Source: Diphasiastrum complanatum | Lineage: Eukaryota; Streptophyta; Lycopodiopsida; Lycopodiales; Lycopodiaceae | Reading direction: 5' to 3' | Length of the DNA stretch: 64,000 nucleotides | Assembly: GCA_029204225.1 (NCBI GenBank) | Contig: CM055100.1 | Span: 22,002,248-22,066,247, forward strand | Part shown: piece by piece, positions 13,301-27,861 of the stretch | Layout of the letters: every line of letters starts with the position of its first letter | Position numbering within the stretch: position 1 is the stretch's first letter | Program-made: the position numbers and the translations under genes | The notes under the pieces: generated by a model | Seen by the model: the letters and a program-made list of their open reading frames with translations, nothing else | Database searches by the model: none | What the model was told of the DNA's origin: nothing

Positions 13301-14906
13301 TTGTCCCACCTCCCAGCAAGTTGCAAGGAACAGGTATTCTTGAGCAGTTATTTATTAACACTAGCAGTGCAGATGTGAATTGCATATCTCAATGATACAG
13401 CATTAGGTTATTTCGGATGCTTGTCATAAAAATCCCTACACCAAGATTAGAATTGATGTCTGCAGCTTACTGTATATTCAGCTCATGCTTGTGCTGTAAA
13501 ACATCTATTACCAGGATTGAAGTCTTTAAGGAGGTGCGTTATGATAAGGTTGTGGTTAGGTTAAAGCATTCTTGAACTTTTCTTTGCTATTTGCATATTC
13601 TCTAATGAGGAGCTATTTACATGGTATGAGAAATGTGGGCATTTGTTTGGAATTGAACTTTGTCTGGTTGTGCAAATACCATGGAAGCCTATTCACGCAG
13701 CTCTGTTAGATTTGTTGTTGACTACAATCAAACTTAGATTGGCGATGTTTTTATTGGCAGGCTTGGATAAACATTATCAGCAATCCAGTTAATTCAACCG
13801 TCCCCATAGCTGCTGAGGTATTGAAGCAGAAGGGGGTGTACAACCCAAGAAAGCTGTTTGGTGTGACAACATTGGATGTTGTAAGGGCAAACACATTTGT
13901 TGCTCAGAAAAAGAATCTGCGTCTCATAGATGTTGATGTGCCTGTTCTCGGTGGTCATGCCGGGATCACCATACTCCCCTTGCTGTCAAAGACACGGCCT
14001 GCAGTTGAGTTTTCTCCTGAAGAGATTGAAGAACTCACTGTGAGAATTCAGAATGGGGGTACTGAAGTTGTTGAGGTACTTAAACATTTAGTCAACATAC
14101 AACTTTGTTTGCACTGTTTCTTTTGCAACCTGGCCAGTCTCATTTAAGCTGTATGCTCAAAGTTGATTTGTTACAGTGTCCACATTCATGAAATTCATGA
14201 TTTATTTATAGCTTGGTTATTTTCTGTTTTCTTGATATGTCTTCAGGCCAAAGCTGGTGCAGGATCAGCTACATTATCCATGGTGAGGCTTGTGGTCTTG
14301 GCTAATTTCATGCTAAATAACATTCTCTCTATGAAGTGACCCAATTGCAGGATGTTCTTTTGACAGTACCGTATGTAGATATAGTGGTCCTGTGCCGCAG
14401 GCTCTTGCAGCATAGTAGTGTGCTTACAACTAGTTTTTCCTCTTTTGATTTTTTCAGATGAAATGTTGTTCAAAGTACTGAAACTATGCTGTTTCTGGAC
14501 GGCAGGCATATGCTGCTGCAAGATTTGCAGAGTCATGCATCCGTGCTCTGGATGGGGATGAAAGTGTCTATGAATGTTCTTTTGTACAGTCAGAGGTATG
14601 TTTATTTTCAATAAGCTGAGTAAAATGAATGTGTTTGTCTTCCAAAGTTTCAGTGCAACGTACCCAAAATCAGGGTACTACCAATCTATGGTTTGACTAA
14701 AAGTCTGTGTGCAGGTGACAGAACTTCCTTTTTTTGCATCACGAGTGAAGCTTTGTAAGGAAGGAGTGGAAGCATTTATAAATGCTGACTTGAATGGTTT
14801 GACTGATTATGAGCAAACTGCACTGGAAGCCTTGAAGCCTGAATTAAAAGCAAGCATTGAGAAGGGCATCAACTTTGTTAAGCAATCATTACCTGTAGCT
14901 GCTTGA
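10390..14906 (+). CDS. MDH: Plastid-targeted NAD-dependent malate dehydrogenase, 7 exons
   Basis: The enzyme interconverts malate and oxaloacetate with NAD(H). Exons that keep frame and have GT/AG borders are 10390-10478, 11113-11467, 12430-12603, 13761-14075, 14247-14282, 14506-14595 and 14715-14906, giving 416 residues. The Ser/Ala-rich N-terminus (about residues 1-95, including GKPSLPRKV) looks like a plastid transit peptide. The Rossmann glycine motif GAAGGIG is at 103-109. The substrate loop VPRKPGMTR is at 174-182, ISNPVNS at 212-218, DVVR at 245-248 and the catalytic histidine in GGHAG at 272. All key residues are intact and the C-terminus (ITELPFFAS-type, SIEKG) is complete. The core also resembles peroxisomal MDH ([22 protein letters not shown]), but no PTS2 motif was seen. 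Introns 2 and 3 are each about 1 kb, and intron 2 holds a MITE. Enzyme identity is near certain; the compartment is inferred. Confidence 0.95.
12016..12211. mobile_element. hAT-type MITE in MDH intron 2
   Basis: This 196-bp element starts CATAGAATC and ends GGGTTCTATG. The outer 20 bases of the two ends match as inverted repeats with a few changes (CATAGAAYC, then GAACCGT). It is flanked by a perfect 8-bp duplication, CTGAGAAC, at 12008-12015 and 12212-12219. An 8-bp target duplication with short terminal inverted repeats is the signature of hAT transposons. The element has no coding capacity and lies well away from the splice sites. Confidence 0.85.
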
Positions 14907-16599
14907 TTCTATCAGTAATACTTGATTATGGAGAAGCTGACTTAAACTGTCAGAGGCTTATTGAAGTTTGTTCAAATTGATATACTCATTTTTTTTGTCA
15001 TTGAGGACTTTTGGAAGTCACAGAGCAGAATGATTTCAAATAGCAACAGCGGGCAGCAGCCTGCATTTTGGTCATACACGAAGGAAGTTTCTTAATCTAG
15101 AATATATCAGCTTTAAATAATTGAAGGCAAGGTTTGTCTCTACAAAGTGGCAATGTTGCTGCATACTTGCATTCTGCAGACATGCTGAATGTGTGGATTG
15201 TTCATTAAAAACAATGCTAATGCTTAAAGACTTGATTAATTTCCACACACTCCCACCTTTTTGAAGTTTTAATGGGAATTACAATTGTGAGTCGTTTTCA
15301 AATTCGTCAAAAGTAAATTATCTTTCATGCAATCAGACTCAGGTGGATAATTTAAATATTTGGATTGGATCTTTTGACTTGCAAGCTATAAAAATTTATA
15401 TTGTCGCAAGGATTATGATTATCACTTTGTAATTGCATGCTTGATATTTGAATTAGAGTATTTTCTACTTTTAGATTCCATTAGCGTCTATGTTTGTAGT
15501 TGTGTGCACAACATAGATAGAGACAAAAGACCACAAACGAATAGGTCAAACACAAGAAAATCACAATGGTAAAATAAAGCTGTATGGACATGAGAATCAC
15601 AATGGACCTATGAAGGCCAACATCGCAATATGGAACCTATTGATAGAGTATGCAAAGTGTGCCTATACAAATATACTCCAAGCAAGAATAAAAGTCCATG
15701 AGTGCCATATGACAATTGAAACTGACCCCTTGGCATTGAATAGTGCACTAGAATTGCGAATGGATCAAGAGAAACACCAAGCATAGATAGAAGAAGCATG
15801 TTGCAGTCTAGCAATGTATTTTGAGCATTGATGTGGAAGACCATGATAAAACAATGCAGTTGATGCAGCAATAAGAAATATAGTGTCCACGAGGCCTTTT
15901 TGAAGGAATAGGAAGAGCGTATGACCTTACTAGTGAAAAATACATAGAAAAATAGTTTGGTGGATGCAAAATAGACCCCAATGTGGTGTATGGACCAATC
16001 TTGCCAAACAAAAGGAACAAATTAACTCTAATGGCTAAGAATCAGCACAATCAAGTTGGTGTCAACTGTACTTGCTCAACTCTCTTGAATAAAATTTTCC
16101 ATGACTCCACAATCATGTGTTTCTATTTTTATAAATGCACTTTGTACAGAAATGTCGTCCATGCATCCACAATGCATTGTATTTTTTGTACTAAACAACA
16201 AAAAATAAAATGTGTTAGTGAAATCAAATAAACTTTGATTGATGACATGTGCATGCCAATAGTTGTGTTGCTAAAATTACTATAGCTAGCTAAGCATGTA
16301 AGCAATTTGATTACATATAATATTATAGCTTACATGAAAATTGCATCCCCTTGCAAATTTCTGTTCTCTATTTATTACTTCCTCGTTATTTGTTGTGGCT
16401 TGTCTAAGAACATCATGTAGCCAATCAAGTGTCATGTCCTTGGGGAGAAGAGCAAGCTTTTGCATGCATGGTTATCTCCTATGTCCTTACCTAAATGTGT
16501 CTCAAATAGTAGTTGTTCTATGACCTAATTTGGCTTCTTTGCATCTCGAAATCCTTTTGCATTTATTGACTATTAAAAGTAAAAAAATTAATATTCTCC
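14907..16599. other. MDH 3' region and intergenic DNA
   Basis: The MDH 3' untranslated region begins after the TGA at 14904-14906. Its end could not be fixed. No further coding or RNA gene was recognised. Short open frames at 15608-16231 lack any family motif. Confidence 0.4.
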
Positions 16600-18713
16600 T
16601 TATCACTCCCTTGAGGAATCTTCCCAACAATATGCAAATCGTCTTGATTATATGTCCAAAGATGTTATAGTCCTCTTTTAAATGCCTCTTTTAATAGGGT
16701 CATGAATGAGGCTTTATGAAGGAGCCCATGCAGTTTGGGGCTTTGCTATATGTACAATGTTTCTTCATAATAGACTTAACTTTTGTTGTGCCATCTTTGA
16801 GAGCTTGTGAGGAGTGGCTATGGTGATTGTGTGATGTGATCTGCATACTGCACTGGATCCTAACAGAATTTCAACTTGGTATCAGAGCATCAGGGTGATG
16901 CAGGTATGCACGATCTGGTGGAGCTATGGGATAGCGTCTTTCACAGGGAAAAATAGCACTCAAAGAGTCTCAGAAGAGAGGACTCCATACGGGGTATCGG
17001 CAGTCCGGATGGCAGGAGACAGCAAAGTTCCTTCAATTGGAGCTTCGGGGAAGATCAGAACGATCGTCGTAGGTGGCGGGGAGAATTCACGGAGAAACTT
17101 GCAGTTCCGGTGATTTCGGGGAAATCATTGATGATGGCTAAGTAATTGAGTATGTAGGCAGCGGGTTGAAGCAATTGGATTTTCAAGAGAGCTGTAAAGA
17201 ACAATGTTACACAGCCAGGGCAGTTTACAGGGTGTGATTGGGTGGAAAACTAAGAAAATTTTGAAAATTTCCGGTTTCGTGGGGTGTTGGTGGATTTCTT
17301 AGAAAATAAGCCTATTTTGGAGCAATACCGCACCAATTAACATGCCAAAAATTGCATCAGATGCCTTGGGGTAGGGTGACCTAAGAGGAGCAAAAATCTG
17401 CAAGTTGAAGCTCAGTGTAAGACTGAGTGAAGCCCAAGTAATCTCTTTCCTCATGACTGGGATTTACAGACAAAAACAAAAATCTGGTGATCTCTCTTCA
17501 TACAAAGCTGAATTTGGTGTTGTAAGAGTACAAATCTGGGCGCAGTAGTAGGGCGCAGCCTGCCATAGTGTTAGAAAGCAAAAAGAAGCATCAAGTATGG
17601 TGCTAGAATGATCTGAAATGGTGAAGAATGGACAGGTAGGGTTTCATCAAAGGAAAATGGAGATCTTTCTCTGCGGTGAACAAAATCCCAAGCTGTAAGA
17701 TTCTTAATGAGGGTGCTCTAACAGGATTAATCCGGTGGCAGATGGCCGTGGGCGGCCGCGCGCCAGAGAACCAGCTGGATCAGATTTTGTAGGAAGAAAC
17801 TGCCATAGCTATGGAGAAAAAGAGAAAGGAAGGAGGAGAGAGATCAAGAGGGCCGCGGACCAGGCTCGTGCACAACAGGCCAAGTGGAAGGTTAGTTGCT
17901 ACAGGGTGCCAGTGTATGGAGAAGTTGGTTTAGAGCACCAAAAGAAATCCATCCATTGGATTATGTGGATTATAGATCGACGGTGTAGCTAATAAGTGAT
18001 TTGGACTGTTAGATCAAGAAAGGCCGATGGATGATGAGCGAAGGGGCCCGAAGGGCCATGAAGGGCCATTTTGAAGAATTTGCATTAAAAATTTTCATTT
18101 GAAATGGCAGAAGGGACGCGAAGTCCAGAATGGACTTCACTTCATTAAAAATCTTCAAAATGAAAATACAGTTCATTTTTGCAAGGCAAAATGGTTTTGG
18201 GGCTAACTATAGCTAGAAAGCACCTATTTTGGCCATCCTTGGGCCAAAATGACCCCTAAAACTGGCTGCTCAAAGCCAGCGGACAGAGCACATCACAGAG
18301 CAGGGAGAAAGGTGTTTTGGGGAGTTTTCAACACCATTCTATCGAGCGGAGTGTGGGTGATCTAGTGATGGGCTACCGTAAGGCCAAATTTGGGGTGATT
18401 TTTGGTTGGTATAACCTGCTATAGGGCGGTACAATGAGGCATTATCACTTCGAAATCATTATTACTTACTCCTGACAGGGTAACAGGGTGTTTGGAGGTG
18501 ATAAATGTAGTATGGGGGCGAATGGTAACGGAATCGTGTGGAGAAAGTTAGTTTTGGCGACGGAAGTGCAGTTTGGCGGTGTGACTACTTATCATTGGCG
18601 ACAATTTTGAACCAGGGTCAAAGACATCAGGTGAGCATAGTATGTGGATGACGAGTCCATTGGGGTGGCACTCAAGGAGATGCTACAATTGCTCAGATAT
18701 GATATGTCATTTG
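16600..18713 (+). mobile_element. Copia 5' LTR end, primer-binding site and leader
   Basis: TGGTATCAGAGC at 16877-16888 is the initiator-methionine tRNA primer-binding site used by most plant copia elements. The sequence just before it is therefore the 3' end of a 5' LTR; the LTR start is not visible and 16600 is approximate. About 1.8 kb of non-coding leader follows and loosely resembles the leader after the element at 62380 (both carry CATTAAAAATYTTCA-like and GGCCAAAATGACCC-like blocks). No gag is reached. At 18714 the sequence switches to an LTR in the opposite orientation. Confidence 0.65.
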
Positions 18714-18987
18714 ACTTAAAATTTGCTTTGCACAGGAACACAGATCATGCTACACAGTAACACAGACAGAAAATCACTCTCCTCAGCAAGCTCACATAGC
18801 AATTGTATTTTTCAAAATGAAATTACACTGTACATATAGTTATTCACTCAGGCAACCCATGCATAACCCAGGTTGCCGTTGGTGGGATGCGTGTCCCGTC
18901 GACTTGCCTCGTGGCGAGGCCAACTAATCCTTATCCACTGATAGAACCCACAGTATAGTAACACAATGATTCTAACTTTAATTCTAA
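18714..18987 (-). mobile_element. Copia 3' LTR, minus orientation
   Basis: This 274-bp block is the reverse complement of 62380-62653, with about 18 differences by eye, mostly transitions. On the minus strand it follows a polypurine tract (AAGGGAGAGAG, 18998-18988) and the RNase H end of a copia pol at 19043, so it is the 3' LTR. Its ends (TTAGAA...AAGT) are not the usual TG...CA. It carries the stem GGCAACC/GGTTGCC at 18851-18857 and 18871-18877. Confidence 0.85.
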
Positions 18988-19042
18988 CTCTCTCCCTTAA
19001 AGTAGAGTCACTTTTTATACAGTCATATACATAGCTTTAAAG

Positions 19043-19445
19043 TCAACAAACTTTGAGTACAGAAAGTTTTAATCTAAACTTATCAAACTTTTCTCCAGTA
19101 AGTGGCTTAGTGAAAATATCAGCTAGTTGTTCTTCTGTGCTACAATGAACAACATGTATTTCATGACTCAGTAGCCTCTCACGTATGAAGTGATATTGAA
19201 TCTCTATGTGTTTAGTTCTCACATGGAACACTGGATTCTTTGCTAGCTGAATGCCACTCTGACTGTCGCTATGTAAAGTCGTGGGATTTTTCTGCTTCAT
19301 GCCAATTTCTTCCAAGATTTGTCTCAACCATATAGCTTATTGTGCAACACTACACATTGTCTTATACTCTGCTTCTGTGGTGGAAAGAGCAATTGTACTT
19401 TGCTTCTTACTAGACCAGGAAAAGCAATTACCACAAAACTGGAAT
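19043..19445 (-). pseudogene. Copia RNase H C-terminal fragment
   Basis: The minus-strand translation reads CFSWSSKKQSTIALSTTEAE, then a stop, then AIWLRQILEEIG, HVRTKHIEIQYHFIRE and EEQLADIFTKPLTGEKF. This is the standard end of a copia polyprotein. The fragment is cut at about 19445, where the chromovirus LTR begins. The upstream part of this pol is not found on the other side of that element, so a later rearrangement or deletion must have occurred. Confidence 0.9.
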
Positions 19446-19878
19446 ATATATCCTTTGGTGGCCGCATGCGATATAGGCATGTGTGTTGCATCCTAGTATG
19501 GGATAGGGTGTACATGCATTATGCTTATGTATGGGTCTTGACTATTATGGGCTCGGGGTACCTACATGCAGTGGACATGCATGGGGGATTGGCATGATTA
19601 GTTAAAGTGCTTCCATGTGGATTCAGTGCATGGGCAGGTGGGTTTGGCTCTACGGTCTATATATATCCTCACTAGTGTCTATGAGGAGGATTGAAGAGTC
19701 TGTGGCCGTTATGTTGTCAGACTATGAAGCGCTCTTCCTGTGGCTTGCCTATCTCTTGGATTGCTTGGGGGCTAGACCGGTATTGGGTCTAGGTTTGGTT
19801 GGGATGGTTTCGTCTACTGCAATCCTCCCTTGGTGTTCTAGGAATCTATCTCGGTTGGGACTTCTGGGGGACATTTTA
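19446..19878 (+). repeat. 5' LTR of the chromovirus
   Basis: It matches 29510-29944 over most of its length, clearest from GGGTCTTGACTATTATGG to TTGGTGTTCTAGGAA. The first about 80 bases are poorly conserved, so the left edge is approximate. A TATATATA box lies near 19660. Confidence 0.85.
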
Positions 19879-20832
19879 TTGGTATCAAAGTAGCCAATGG
19901 GATTGTGTGAGTGGCCCGGTGTGGACCAAATTGTGGTGGAATCATGTCGACGACAATCCAGACTATCACGATAAATTGGTGGTCTTCCAAGTAGGTCTTC
20001 TACCTTCCTTTTGGTTGAATCGATTTGTGAGGAGTTTGGATTGTTTGTAATGCTATAGCTTTCTGGGCTAAGACCCATGGTTATGTAAATTTTGTTTCCC
20101 CCATATTGTTGGTTTCCTGTTATGGATGGATTTTTGTGGTTAGCATGGGGGTTTCGGAATTCTCTTTCTCACATGAGAATGAGATTGAAGCTTGTAGCAA
20201 ACTTCTATAGTTTGTATGCAGCTTGTGTTGCTTGGGAATGGTGGTTTCCCACTACCTATACAATGCATGCAAAGTTTATGCTTTCTATTTGCCAAGTTAA
20301 CAAGAATAAGGGAGTTTTTGGTTGTTAGGAAGCAAAAGTACTTGCTTAATCAGAAAAACAACAATAGGGAGGTAGAGCAGTGTTTGGCATAATGGGTTTG
20401 TCATGAATTGGCATGAGTATCCTCTGAAACTTTGTGCATGTTGGGGTTGAAGCTTAATTCAACCAAATGATTACTGCAAAATGAGTTAGCATAGGCCATA
20501 TTCTGTTATGTTGGGCTTGAAGCTCTTTTGGGGAGGTGTTAGCAGTATTGTAGATGCAAATGTATGACTTGGCTTTTGGAAAGCTGTTCCTACATTTGTC
20601 CTGTGACCCATGGAAACGTAATGAACCTGCAAAAGAGAGCATAAAGGCAAATATTTTATAGTAGGTAAAAGTTTTCCTGATGTCTTCCCACATCAGAGGA
20701 TTGGGAGTGCTGGAGGCGCTCTCCTCGGTCGATGCCATGTGGGCTGCTAGCGCCTGTGGTGATGTGGGCACGATGGCTATATATCTCTCTCTCTCAATGA
20801 GGGGCATCATCTTCCCTCCCTCATGATGAGGA

Positions 20833-23529
<2,697 letters not shown>

Positions 23530-23830
23530 CCAGTGGAGAAATGCGGAATGCATAAATGTTGGTGGGCTGCTGCATCCATTAGATAATCCTACTAAGTGGT
23601 GGGATAGTATCTTGATGGATTTTGTAGTCAGTTTACTGTGTACGAATAAACAAGAATGGTGCAATTTGGGTCATAGTTGACCGGTTAACTAAATTGGTTA
23701 TGTTTATTTTGGTAAAGACTATAGTGTAAGCATCTGAGTTGTTGGACGAGTCTACAAGATATCATTATTTGTTGATATTGTAGTTAAGTTTTATTGATTG
23801 TAAGTCACAGCATTACGAGTTATTTTGTGA
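23530..23830 (+). pseudogene. Chromovirus integrase core fragment
   Basis: The plus-strand translation gives GGLLHPLDNPTKWWDSILMD and then, after a frameshift, GAIWVIVDRLTK. This is the well-known start of the plant gypsy integrase core (GLLQPL..P..KW..I.MDFV, IWVIVDRLTK). Stops follow and the domain is cut by the insertion that begins at 23919. Confidence 0.85.
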
Positions 23831-24109
23831 CTCAAGTAGTGGGTGATTTACATAAGATACATAGGAATTTTTGGTTGTAATTATGTTTTGTTTGAAAATA
23901 AAATTATCTTGGAAAACTTGTGAAAGTACTATACTTTAGGACCATAAATGGATCTACAAATAATCAAAAGATCCACAAGAGTGATTGGATGCTTGCTTAA
24001 CAATCTATCAAAAAACTAGACACAAAAAAGTTGATCTAGATTGGCAATTTGACAAACAACAAGTATTATCAATCAAAAGCATTGATCAACATTGAAATCT
24101 GAGCTCACG

Positions 24110-24625
24110 TGTGTAATACAGGCTGTAGTACGGCCTTCAAGATGAGAAACAAGTAGAAATTGATTTGGTTTCATTTGGGTCACAAAAACTCAATGTACAT
24201 AGTGAACTAGCTTGAGATTGCCAATGAGCTCCAAAAATATTCTATCTTCTCACTATGGGAGCTTGGAATACATAGCAAATTCGACTTCCTTTGTGAAGTT
24301 AGGTGGACTTCCAACATGTAATAAGGAAGTTGACTCAGCCTTTTTTCCCTAAAATGAAACCCTAGTCTATTTCCTAGAGTCATGCTTGGTAGATAGCTAG
24401 TTGGTTAATTTTTCACCTTAAATCTAGGTCTTAGGTCCTATAAACTAGGAATTACTACCAAAATGACATGACCAACCCTATGGACTTGACCTAACCTACA
24501 TTAGGAGTGGATTGCCACGTGGAATCTTGGCCTCACATGTGTGGAATTTACTTATGTACAAAATCTACATTATACTACATGGTTTTTTATCAAGCTAGAT
24601 TTGCCAATTTTTGGCAATTCTTCAC
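24110..24625 (-). repeat. Copia LTR (copy 1), TG...CA
   Basis: This 516-bp block has ends TGTGTAATAC and ATTCTTCACA and is a direct repeat of 27862-28378 at over nine in ten bases by eye. On the minus strand it lies just downstream of copia pol fragments (25342-24683). A purine-rich AAATTTGAGGAG precedes it, as expected for a 3' LTR of a minus-strand element. Confidence 0.75.
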
Positions 24626-24682
24626 ACTCCTCAAATTTAGCTTGATCTATTTACAACTCTCTTTCTAAATGAATGAATGCTT

Positions 24683-25342
24683 TTAGAAGTGTCTATAAAA
24701 TCCAGCTACAAACAAGCAACTTTTGAGACTCCAATAGAGAATGATGTCCATGAAGGATCTTTCACCACCTCTTAAAGGATCCCTTACGAGATGTTCCACA
24801 AATGTGTCTATATACATGTAGCACACTTCAAAATATACATCATGCCAAGCCATGTATTCCAAGGCATTTTGTGCACTTGAAGATACATCAATAAAACTAT
24901 TAAGTGCATACATAATGTTGCCAAAGACAACTTGCCTTGCTTGATCCATATGATTGAGCCTAGATGGCTCCATCTTGATACTCATGGTTCTTCCTGGAGT
25001 CCTCAGGTCTTGAGCTTGTTCCTCCACTTGACTTGACTCCAAACCATCAATGAATTGAATAAGGTGTTAATCCGAAGGTGCTTCTTTAAGTTTACAAATC
25101 TTTCACTCTTGAAAGATCACATTTCCACCATTGACGACTTCTTTGATGGAAAACAAGTAGATTCTACAATCTCTACTTGAAGAGCAAAACACTACGATTA
25201 TTCCTATCATTGAAATAGGATAATCTTTGGTCCTTACATTGGAATGATCACGATCAAGGCATGTGGACCCAAATATTTCCATTACAAATGATGTTTCATC
25301 TTTTATGACACTATTCAAACTATTACAAAAATAGTTATCCAA
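24683..25342 (-). pseudogene. Copia pol fragments with unfamiliar sequence between them
   Basis: On the minus strand the piece at 25342-25103 ends like the copia integrase C-terminus (SRDCRIYLFSIKEVV, NVIFQE). The piece at 25042-24683 ends with ERSFMDIILYWSLKSCLF, matching the RT/RNase H junction of related copies here (RSF.DITL.RSL.GSL). The roughly 90 residues before that motif do not match the expected RT. The element is therefore internally deleted or carries foreign sequence. Confidence 0.65.
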
Positions 25343-26469
25343 TGAAATTGCTTTATCAACAACAAATGGAGATTTGAAAGCATCAATTTTTTATTGTCTT
25401 GTCATACAAAGTACTAAACATCATAGATCTTAAAGGTAAGCAACAAGTCACTCCATGTATACTAATACTATCCAAAAAGTATTCAGATATAGTAGACTCT
25501 CCAATGCTCACCATCCTTGCAAGATGCACACTTGAATGGACAATTGCATTAGATCAACTGTTAAGCAAGCATCCCACCACTCTTGTGGATCTGTTGTAGA
25601 TCTATTTATGGTCCTAAAGTATAGTACTTTCACATGGTATTAGAGCCAAGCACAAGAGCATAAGCCGTTGATCTAATGCAAATCCATTTTTAGCAAGTTT
25701 TGGTGCTAGAAACTAGTATCGAGCGGGCAAGCTAGAATCTTGATTTTGGTGAGGAGATTTGATCCCAAACTTGGTAGGGTCCAAATCCATACTGTCCACA
25801 TGTGTGGGCACCTCTGAACCTTCATTTAATGCATGGTATTCATTTGATCCAAAGAAATTCAATTTGTGGCTTTTGATGTAATTTTTGGTGGAAATCTTAG
25901 GATAAGCAACCAAGATTGAGTGCCATTGATTAGATTTGACATAGGGTCATGAAATCTAATTAATCTAGGCTGAAATTAGGTCCTCTAAACTTGTTTTACA
26001 GGTCTTGAAAGTACATCAAAAAGTGTGAGGGAGATTTAGTCATGTTATTGTCCAAAAATAGCCAAAAATAGCCAAAATTGGCAAGATTTGATTGTAAGTA
26101 GATTTCACATCATCTTATCTTCATTCCAACTTTGTGAGGGAGTGCTAGAATTGAGATCATAAGTCCATTTGTTGGATTAGAAATCTAATTTGAGTGAAAC
26201 ACTACAAAAGAGAGACCTTAGTGAGTTTCTAGAGATAATCAAATCCATTTCTTGGCAAGATTTGTTTGAAAGTAGTTTTCACTTCATCTTATCTTCATTC
26301 CAGCTTTGTGATGGAGTGATACAATTGTTATTATAAGTCCATTTGTTGGATTAAAAATCAAATTTGAGTGAAACACTGCAAGTGTGAGACCTTTGTGAGT
26401 TTCAAGTCAATCAAATCTATTTCTTGTTTGTAGAAGTCACTAGTAAGATGATGATCTGCTGGAGCATAC

Positions 26470-27802
26470 CTTCTAGAAGCTAGTGAGAGATTGAATTCTA
26501 CAAATTATGCTATTTGGAAGGTTAGGATGGAGTCACTCTTGGTGCTCCAAGACCTTTATGAGTTCTTGATTGAAGATGAAGATGAACCTCTAGGTGCACA
26601 TGAGTTAGCTAGATACAAGAAGAGATCTAGGCTTGCACTTCATTGTGTGAAGATGAATATGAGCAATGATTTGTTGCGAGAAGTATCAGCATGTACTAGT
26701 GCTAAAGAGGCTTGGGAGTCTTTAAAATCAATCTATGAATCTAGTAACACTTCAAGAGTACTCATGCTTAGAAATCAGATTTTGCAAAGCATGAGGAGAA
26801 GTGAGGAGAATGCACAAGATTATGTACTCAGAATCAAGTCTCCAAATAGGGAGTTGGCTTCCATTGGAGAGAAGATTCATGATGTAGAGCTTGTACAAAT
26901 TGTTCTTAATGGTCTAGGAGATGACTTTGCAAATTTGGTCCAAAGTTTTGCCATCCAAGACACTTTGCCAACTACAGAAAAACTTCACAGTGTATTAGTG
27001 GCTGAAGAGTGTAGGATGCTCCATGCAAAATCTAGGATGAGTTCCTTGTCTTTGCAAGATGGTGATGAGAAAGCCAATTTCTCATTCAAGGGCAAAAAGA
27101 AGACCAATGGAAACAAGAAGCATCCAAAGGAGGCCAAAGAAGAGGATGATGCATCAAGCTCAAAGGACAAGTCAAAGCAGAAATACTTCTTTTGTGGAAA
27201 GAAGAGGCATTATGCATCTGAATGCTACAAGAGGCTAAGAGCACAAGTGGAGGAGGACAAACAAGGAAACCTTGCAAAGGAGGAGGAGGAGGATGAAGTA
27301 GATTATTCTTTATGGCATCTACATCCTCACCAACAAGCAATAGCAATTCAAGAGACAATTGGTGGATCAATAGTGGGGCTAGCTCCCACATGTCTTGTGA
27401 AAAGGACTTTTTCTCAACCTTACACTCATTCAATGATGCTAAAAAATTTGTCTTTATTGCAAATGATGAAGAGTGTAGGATAGATGGTGTTGGCACCATC
27501 TCTTTGTGGTAGAATCCTCAAAATGCATGGATCTAGAAAATGTCCTTCATGTACCATCAATCACCAAGAATATGCTTAGTGTTGGTCTACTCTTAGAAAG
27601 TGGTTTGGATGTTCACTTTAAGCATGGTGTTTGTTTCATCTTGAAGAATGATGCTTGCATTGCAAAGGGATTTAAACATGGAAGATTGTTTAAGTTGGAA
27701 GCTAGTGTTGCTTTTGAAAGAATGAGCTTGGCAAAGGAGGAGATCACTCAAGAGGAGATCTTGGCAAAGTGTGATCTTGCTTGCATTGAGGAGGAGCATT
27801 AA
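26470..27802 (+). pseudogene. Copia gag, protease and pre-integrase, broken
   Basis: The gag frame has no ATG nearby. It begins around LEASERLNSTNYAIWKVRME (26473) and runs to about 27380 with the expected UBN2-type gag motifs (AKEAWESLKSIYE, SRVLMLRNQILQ). The zinc knuckle at about 27178 has lost its first cysteine (YFFCGKKRHYASEC). A frameshift leads to the protease at 27312-27512, whose catalytic Asp is Asn (WWINSGASSHMS). The pre-integrase region (27506-27802, LENVLHVPSITKNMLSVG) stops just before the LTR copy at 27862. The primer-binding site at 25635 and about 820 bases of leader lie upstream. No RT or integrase core is present. Confidence 0.9.
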
Positions 27803-27861
27803 AAGGAGGAAGATCTTGGGGATCAGCCTCAAAGCATGAGAGTTCTAAGGGAGTCCTCATG

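Larger units (their letters stand above)
23919..25634. repeat. Inverted LTR-end arms, one joined to a primer-binding site
   Basis: The left arm starts TGTGAAAGTACTATACTTT at 23919. The right arm ends with its reverse complement at 25634. The match continues about 100 bases into each side with small gaps, through AAGCAAGCATCC. Directly after 25634 is TGGTATTAGAGCC (25635-25647), a copia-type primer-binding site, so the right arm is the end of a 5' LTR. The left arm is then part of the same LTR family in the opposite orientation. Between the arms lies a minus-strand copia 3' end. Confidence 0.75.

Noticed and set aside
13078-13395. Open frame within MDH intron 3
   Set aside because: It lies between exons that join perfectly without it and has no MDH or other family similarity.
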